DNA of 64,000 bases, taken from contig JAFEKR010000020.1 of the NCBI GenBank assembly GCA_019022495.1, positions 310,001-374,000 on the forward strand, given 5' to 3'. The position numbers and the translations under genes are program-made. This stretch comes from Epichloe hybrida (Eukaryota; Ascomycota; Sordariomycetes; Hypocreales; Clavicipitaceae). Under the pieces are notes generated by a model. The model searched no databases and was not told where the DNA came from. It saw only the letters and a program-made list of their open reading frames with translations. Shown here in pieces: positions 57,519-64,000 of this stretch. The first letter of the stretch is position 1. The number at the start of each line of letters is the position of its first letter.

Positions 57519-58498
57519 ATAATAGTAAGTATGCTATAGTGAAATGCTTAGAGGAGCTGTATTATAAGCATTAACCCTTGTTATGGCGTGTGTTAAGCAT
57601 GTCCTAGGTAACTTACTTAGCCTATTTACTACCCCTCTTATTACCTAACTTATAGTAACCCGTGGACTTTCTGGAATTTTATTAGGTCCTTAATATACCT
57701 ATAGAGTGAATATTTGTTATTAGTGTGTCCTTATCCTGTGTCTTAGCCTTATTTTACCTAGGTGCCATATTACCTTGTTTCTATGTGTGGTGTTTTTCCT
57801 CTAGTTAGTAGGACTTAATATCTAGCGCAATGCTTTAATAGCGGGCTATTGCTACTATGTAGTTAGCCTAGGGAATATCTTACCTAATACTATAGTCTCT
57901 TATTTGCTTATTAAGCGCTATGTGTAACTTAGATAACTTTACTAAGTCTGCTTACCTAAGCCCCCTAGCTAAAGCTAACTTTTGTTTAAAGTGAATATAG
58001 AAGTTACTAAACCTTTTGTTTTATTATTATATTAACTAGTTAAGTTCTATAATAGCTATTTCCTGTTAGTAAGGGTTGTTAAATATCTCCCCTAGGTAAT
58101 TAAGAAGCTAAGATAAATAAAAGTTCTTAAGGTAACCTTTCTTAAAGAAGGGTGTAACTTATGCTTAGACCTTAGCTAATAGGTTCTAGTAAATAAAATA
58201 TTACTAATCCTAATTACTACTAATAAACTCCCTGTTTACTAGTAGTTTATAAGTTATAAGGCCCTTCTAGGCTGTAAATAGGACCTTATTACTATTAAAG
58301 GGGGGACTTATTAGTAAGGGTTTTCGCTTAATCTAGGTTAGTGTAAGTACTATATTTTACATATAAGCTAAGTACTAGATTTGCTCCGCCTGCTATTTTA
58401 CCTATTATTGTAAGCGTGTTAACTTGTTATTACCTATTATATCTAGTAGTAATAGCGTATCTACGGGCTAGGTTGTTTCTATAGTGAAAAATAATATA

Positions 58499-58733
58499 TA
58501 TTAGGAACTGGCCTTATGGCTACTGTGTATAAGCATTTAGAATAAGAATATTATTCTTATAAAAGGAAAGGAGAACTTTACTAGTATTATATAGCATCTG
58601 GATATATATCCCCTTGTGTGTGGTCTGTGCGTGGTCTGCGTAAAGCCCTAACCCCTTTGCCTAGAGTGCGTATACTTTCCGGAGCCTTTCCAGAGCCAGA
58701 CTTAACCCGAGCTCACAGCTCGAGTCCATAACA
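58499..58733. repeat. Gypsy LTR, right copy (5' LTR of the minus-strand element)
   Basis: 235 bp, much less mutated than the left copy: it keeps gtgtgtggtctgtgcgtgg and cgagctcacagctcgag, a palindrome-containing stretch. It is followed by the gttat duplication. Confidence 0.9.
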
Positions 58734-58738
58734 GTTAT

Positions 58739-59450
58739 CCTAATTAATTTAGTAGCTCTTAAGTTGCTTCTTAAATTTCGTGGAAAAGATAGCGCGGTAG
58801 CTTTAAATAAGCTACTAAATATATTTATAAAGGACATATAAATCAATAAATCATAGCCTATAAGATACTTTTAAGTAGCTATAGGATCCCTCTATATAAG
58901 ATATACTTAATATTCTAAAATTTTAGTTAAGGTCTATAGTAAATATAGCCTATTCGTAGCGCTATAGTAAGTATATTAAATTAAGGTACGTAATAATTAC
59001 TAGGAGTAAGGTAAGTAAGGGTAAATCTAGTTAGGATTACTAGGCTTAAACTTACTATCCTACTCTTTAAATTAGTCTTAGAGCTTATTCTAATGCTTTA
59101 AAAAATCAGCCTCTATAAGCACAAAAAGCATAAAGCACTACGCATCACGGATACTAGAAGCCATAAGTAGTGTATCTTTAATATTATAAAGAATAGGCTT
59201 ATTAAGGGCGTTAGTAATAGATTAATCTAATATAGTAGCTGCCTCTGCTAGCTTAGAACCAAGCCCTATAACGTAATCTTTGTTATTATTCTAAGGTTAA
59301 TTAGCGTTATTAATGTGGTTATTATAAGGGCATGCCTAGCGTGATTTTAGCGCTCTTATATATACTAGTGGTTTAAGGATATCATAGTTATTAAGGTTTC
59401 CTTTCCACTTCTTTGTAATATTAATTATAATATTCTATAGTAAATACTAT
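58739..59450. other. AT-rich spacer between Gypsy and Copia elements
   Basis: About 0.7 kb of RIP-like sequence outside both elements. No protein or repeat identity could be read. Its last five bases, actat (59446-59450), are the probable target duplication of the Copia element. Confidence 0.5.
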
Positions 59451-60278
59451 TGAAATGTAGGGAGCTAGTTACCAGCTGCCAGCTGGCAACAGCTGTACAA
59501 GTGCAAGCTCTACGGTCGGGGACCGATAGGGCCGCAACGTTGAATTAATTAACGCAACGCAACGGAAGGTTATAGCAGTTATTAACTAATAGAATTTGAT
59601 TTAAATCACTTTTATAATATCTTATAGAGTAATAGAATTGATTTTAGATATGTTATACGGGCAATGCGGCTGTTGTTAGTTAAGAGGACTAGCTATCTAG
59701 CTAGTTAAAAAGATCTTCTTCCTCTCATAGACCTACTAACTATATTAGTAAATCTAGGCTGCTAACGGGGTCTTATAGGCTACTTTTGATTTTCCGCAAA
59801 ATTTATTTGTATATAAAAACCAAAAAATCAACTCACCACTATACTAGCTAGTAACCTATATGCACTAACTTTTAGTCTAAAAAATAACCTTATATAAAGA
59901 GAAAGCCTTATCTTTAAGCTTTAATTTGCTATATGTGAAACTTTTGTATAACCTTTAGATAAAGAGAAAATCGTTGTTAAAGATAGCTATAGGGTAAGTT
60001 ATGTATAGGGTAACCTGCTTACGTTACCCTAGCTTACGTCACCCTAGCTTACCTAATTACTAGTGGCGTGGTTATAGCTACACTTATAGCCATAATGCAA
60101 TTGACTAATTAGTTATTCACACGGTTAGTCGTAGCTGTTAACAGCTGCGACGTAGCTATTGATAGCTGCCCTCGCGACTGTTAACAGCTGCAGTGCAGCT
60201 GTCAGACTTGCAAAGTAAGCTAGTAATAAGAAGGTTCTTTAACTAGAAAAGGGCTAAAAATAGGTCTTATTTTTAACA
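59451..60278 (-). repeat. Copia 3' LTR
   Basis: 828 bp, reverse complement of the solo LTR at 56646-57518. The 45-bp length difference equals three 15-bp repeat units. Confidence 0.88.
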
Positions 60279-60780
60279 CCCCCTCTACAAAAGAATTACA
60301 TTTAAAAGCAATTAGAAGTGTACAAAAAGAGACTATAGGGTAAAAACAACAACTTTTGATAATAATAGATAAAAGGGAAAAACAGGAAAAATAAAAGACC
60401 CCCTTTTGAAATCCTAGCTATTGTTAAATATAGCTCCCTTTTTGACGTTGTTTTTAGTTCCCTGTTGAAGGGAATTAGTTGTTGGTTTAATAATTATTAA
60501 GCCCTAAAAGCTTAATAAAAGCCTGATAAAGAGGTCTAGAAAGAGGTTTCGTAAGACTATCTGCAGGCATTGACTTCGTATCTAGATATTCGATCTTAGC
60601 TAAACCCTCTAAAACCTGTTGCCTAATATAGTTGAACTTTAGCAATGTATGCTTTGTACGACTATGTAAAGCAGGGTTATAAGCAGTAGTTATAGCGCCT
60701 TAATTATCGTAATATATCTGGATAGGGGGAGAAATAGGGGTTTTTAGCTCCTTAAATAAGCCCTGAAGCCACTAAAGCTC

Positions 60781-63390
60781 CTAGAAGGTCTTGTAGATAG
60801 CATTAGCTTTAGCTTCTAGTGTTAATAGAGCTATTATACTAGCTTTCTTTGATTTCCAGCTAATAGGTCCGCTAGCTAGCTTAAATAGATAAGCATAGGT
60901 TAATTTTGAGGTCTTTTTATCCCTTGTAAAGTCACTATCGTAATAACCTATTAGGCTTTTACTAACTAAACCTTTAGGGTCTCCCCTATAGATAATAGCA
61001 AGGAATCTAGTCCCTAATAGATACCTTAGCAGATTTTTAGCTGCTTTTAGGTGTTCTATATAAGGGCTAGCTAGTGTAGTAGATAACCACTGTAGCGTAA
61101 AAGCTGTATTAGGCCTTGTAAGCAATATTAGGTACATTATAGTCCCTATAATACACTGATAAAGCTTGATTTCGTTAGCTATTAAAAGCTTAGTTGTCTG
61201 CGTAGCTAAAACGCCTGGCTAAAGAGGTATACTAATAGGCTTACTATCTAGTATATTAAATCGTTTTAAGGCTTCTAATATATACTAAGATTAATGAATT
61301 TTTAGTATTCTATTAGGCCTATCTTGTATGATTTAAACCCCTAAGAAGAATTCAGCAGGCCCCCTATCTTCTATTGGATAGACTTTATAAAGTTCCTTTT
61401 TAAGCCTTTGGATATAAGATAAATCTAGTCTAATTAGAAGACAGTTATTAACGTACGTAATGACGAAGGTTTTGGTTGAAGGATTGAAGAAAATAGCTAG
61501 GTTAGATATTAAAGGATTAAATCCTAGGGATTTAAGCACTAATATTAGCGCTTGTTGCTATTCCCTTGAGCTTTGTTTTAGGCTGTATAAAGACTTCTGT
61601 AATAAAATTACTTAATCTTTAGAAGGTTTCTAGCCAAAACTTCTAGCTAATTTAGCTAGTTTAGGATTTGCCTTAAGGAATTTAATAAACCCTTCTGGGA
61701 TAACTATATAAATCTGTTATTATAGCTTACTATTAAGAAAAGCTCCTATAAAATTAATTTGTTTGATTTCCTAGTTATTCTAAGCCGCTAGGGCTAGTAA
61801 AATCCTCTAGCTAGGGGGAATGCTTGTGGTAGCGAAGGTCTCTAGGTAATCTAGGCCTTTGATTTATATAAATCCCTTAGTAACGAGTTAAGCCTTATAT
61901 TTTAAAGGATTATTTTCTTTATCCTTTTTAAGCTTATAAACAAGCCTATTCTTTAGTACTTTTCGGCCCTTAGGGATTTAATCTTTCCCTATAAATTTAA
62001 AAGTACTAGCCTTTAGAAGCTGTTCGTATTCCTTGTACGTGGCTTCTATCTATTTATCCCTTTCAGGGCTAGATATAGCCTGCTTCCAGGTCTTAGGCTC
62101 GGGGCTAATAGGATTCTTTTCCTTTAGCTTCTCCTATACCTTAAAGCAGATTTCTTTTATGAAATCTAGAGAAGAAGGGGAACTAATATTAATATCCATA
62201 GGGTCGATATTAGGGTCGAAATCGATAATTTTGTCAAAATCGAGATCCGAAGTTAAAACCTGATTTCCTGGTTGAGTTATAGGCTGCGCCTGTATGGGAT
62301 CCGCTGGAATTAAGCCTTTAGGGGGTTCTTTAGGGCCTGTAGGTGGTTTTTCTTGACCTACAGGGATACCTATGTTGTCTATAGGGTAATCCTTTGAACC
62401 TTGATCTAGATGTTATTGATCTAAATCATTTTCCCTCTCTAAAGGGTTATCCCCTATAGAAATCCTAGGTAAGCCTTTAGAAATAGGGCCTATAGGTTCT
62501 ATAATCTTAATAAAGCTAGTCTTTGTAACTAGCCTTTTAAAGGGGATGTACACTAGGTAGGTGTTAGAACCTAGTGTAGCTAAAAGCCTTCTAGGGATAG
62601 TCCTAGCTGCTAACTTCTAGGCTTTAGGTTGTTTTTCTAGGGGGATTAGAATCTTATAGTGAGATCCTATAGCTCTAATACTGCTAATATTAGTTGTATA
62701 AGGCTGATTTAGCTCCCTAGATAGTAGCTGTTCAGGGCTTTCATCCTTAGTGGTATTAGCAGTTATATTAACTAGGTTAATAACTGCAGGTAATACATAA
62801 CACCATAAAAATAACGGTAATTTTGCCCACTGGATAGTAGCCCTTAATTGATTTAGAATAGTACGAATTAAACGTTCTGCTAATCCATTTTGCTCATGGA
62901 TATAGGGACTAGAAGTCGTAAATTTGATCCCTTTAGAATTCAACCAAGCTTAACAACTAGAATCGATTTCCTGGCCCCCATCAAAGTGAAGGTGCCTAGG
63001 ATATTGACCTAGTTGATTTTTAAGCCCTCTGAAGAAGCCTTTAATAGCCTTATAAACAGTTAGGCCTTCCTTATTAGGTAATAAGATAACCCACTTATAT
63101 CTAGTCTTTTGATCAACTAGAAATAAGCAAATTAACTGCTTATTATACGGCGTGGGGCTGATTTTTAGCGTATCCCCCTCTATTCGATCTAGAGCTCTTG
63201 GGGGGTCAGGGATAGCTAATTTCCTGGGTCTTCTAACTGCCTTAGATTGATCACAAGCAATATATCTAAAATCCTTATCCTTAATTTTAGAAAAATCAGG
63301 GATTCCTTTAGTTATAAGGCTAGTTTTCTTTAGTAAAGGAAGGCTTAGGTGCCCTAATTGTACATGCCATAGGCCAGCTAGTTCTAACAA
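60781..63390 (-). pseudogene. Degenerate Copia pol
   Basis: Open pieces on the minus strand, in 5' to 3' order. 63390-62950 holds the GAG-pre-integrase motif LWHVQLGHLSLPLLKKT and the integrase start, with an Asp in HLHFDGGQE. 62943-62617 holds the integrase end, YIHEQNGLAERLIRTI with the catalytic Glu. 61539-61333 holds the reverse transcriptase palm, where YVNN (61455-61444) replaces YVDD. 61137-60781 holds the RNase H region RPNTAFTLQWLS, HLKAAKNLLRYLLGT and SGPISWKSKKAS. In RNase H the usual LEAEYNA reads LEAKANA. Asp-to-Asn and Glu-to-Lys changes fit RIP. Stops separate the pieces, so it is non-functional. Confidence 0.87.
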
Positions 63391-64000
63391 CCATTGATAT
63401 TAAAGATCCTTAGGGTCTGAATTAGGATCTAGACTAGGGCCCTCTTCACTAGTCCCCTGCTAGGCCCCTTGAGAACCACAGGCCTCTTGGAGAGGTATTA
63501 GGGACCCTTTTCCTTCACTAGGGCCCTCTAACACCCCTAAATCTATTTCCTTAGATTTATAAGGGACCTAACCTAGGGCTATAGGCGAAGAAGAAGGGAC
63601 TAATTCCTCTAAATCATCCCGTACGATTTCTTTAATATCATTATCATTTTCGTCGATTTCGTCTAAATCAGAAGCCTAATCCGGCTTTTTAGAGGGAATT
63701 TAAACCTCTATAGGGTAGCTAATCGGATAGCTATGACCCTTAAAAGCGGCGTAGGTAAAAGGTCGGATGTAATAAGAGTTATTACAGGGCCCTTTAGATA
63801 ACTTTAGCGTAGATTGGTTTTTAACGTGAAAGAAAAAACCATGTTTTTCTATATCTAAGGTTGTAATACAAGACCTATCTTTAAGATAAAGTAGGTTTTT
63901 TATAAGGCAACCACCAGATATATAGTGCGTAAGTCCACTAACTATATTAACATTAAGCTAAGGAAAATATAGCGCATCTTTAAGCACTAAGGTCCTATAT

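Larger units (their letters stand above)
50998..58733 (-). mobile_element. Full-length, RIP-inactivated Gypsy (Ty3-type) LTR retrotransposon
   Basis: Two direct LTRs of 235 bp each (50998-51232 and 58499-58733) start tgttaggaac (RIPed to tattaggaac in the right copy) and end cataaca (tataata in the left copy). They are flanked by the perfect 5-bp duplication gttat at 50993-50997 and 58734-58738. Coding is on the minus strand: reverse transcriptase, RNase H and integrase remains lie in that order going leftward. The element is 7.74 kb including a nested Copia solo LTR. Every frame is broken by stops. About 1.4 kb between integrase and the left LTR (51233-52620) and the gag region (57,520-58,498) have no readable protein. 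Confidence 0.9.
59451..64000 (-). mobile_element. Copia (Ty1-type) LTR retrotransposon, 3' part (runs off right edge)
   Basis: The element reads on the minus strand. Its 3' LTR is 59451-60278 (828 bp, TG...CA ends), immediately preceded on that strand by a polypurine tract (tagaggggg, 60279-60287). Going rightward come RNase H, reverse transcriptase, integrase and pre-integrase remains. The 5' LTR and most of gag lie beyond base 64,000. Frames are broken by many stops but longer open pieces survive than in the Gypsy element, so decay may be less advanced. Confidence 0.88.

Noticed and set aside
58661..58846. 61-codon minus-strand frame across the right Gypsy LTR edge
   Set aside because: It crosses the LTR boundary and target duplication, so it is a chance frame.

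Overview
This window comes from a filamentous ascomycete (Pezizomycotina, most likely Sordariomycetes and probably Hypocreales). The evidence is short spliceosomal introns (about 50-80 nt, with GT-AG ends and CTAAC-like branch sites), fungus-specific families (a WOPR regulator, Mmm1, Rmp1, a Ran1-type kinase), and transposons showing the C-to-T and G-to-A decay of repeat-induced point mutation (RIP).

Positions 1-50,000 are ordinary gene space. I reconstructed 20 genes of recognisable family plus one partial gene at the left edge. In order they are: unknown disordered protein (-, partial), RCE1 (+), MMM1 (-), VPS45 (+), MTO1 (+), CRD1 (-), a WOPR regulator of the SGE1/RYP1/WOR1 type (-), TDP1 (-), a FAD oxidoreductase (+), a PNRC/Edc1-like decapping factor (-), RBX1/HRT1 (+), SPC1 (-), a CorA/Mnr2-type Mg2+ transporter (+), TIM8 (+), uL23/RPL25 (-), BMT2 (+), UTR4 (-), a Ran1/Ksp1-type kinase (+), an AVT-type amino-acid transporter (-), RMP1 (+) and TUP1 (-). 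Exon boundaries were read by hand from splice signals and checked for phase. Two genes, MTO1 and the FAD oxidoreductase, each need a single missing base restored to read through.

Functionally this is mostly housekeeping. Mitochondrial genes are common (MMM1, MTO1, CRD1, TIM8), alongside protein processing and trafficking (RCE1, SPC1, VPS45), RNA metabolism and ribosomes (uL23, BMT2, RMP1, the PNRC-like protein), ubiquitin ligation (RBX1) and DNA repair (TDP1). Three regulators stand out: the WOPR protein with about 4.3 kb of gene-free upstream DNA, the Ran1-like kinase with a gene-free, pyrimidine-rich leader, and TUP1.

From about 50,050 to the right edge composition shifts sharply to AT-rich, RIP-mutated DNA. 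It holds a complete but dead Gypsy LTR retrotransposon (50,998-58,733, minus strand, with a perfect 5-bp target duplication) and a solo Copia LTR nested inside it. The 3' part of a minus-strand Copia element, carrying the same LTR family, runs off the window. In both elements the reverse-transcriptase catalytic DD has become NN, as G-to-A RIP predicts. I found no new gene system. The most distinctive observations are the nested transposon block with unequal RIP of the two Gypsy LTRs, a MITE-like inverted-repeat element, a three-copy short dispersed repeat, a GC-AG intron and the two frameshifts.
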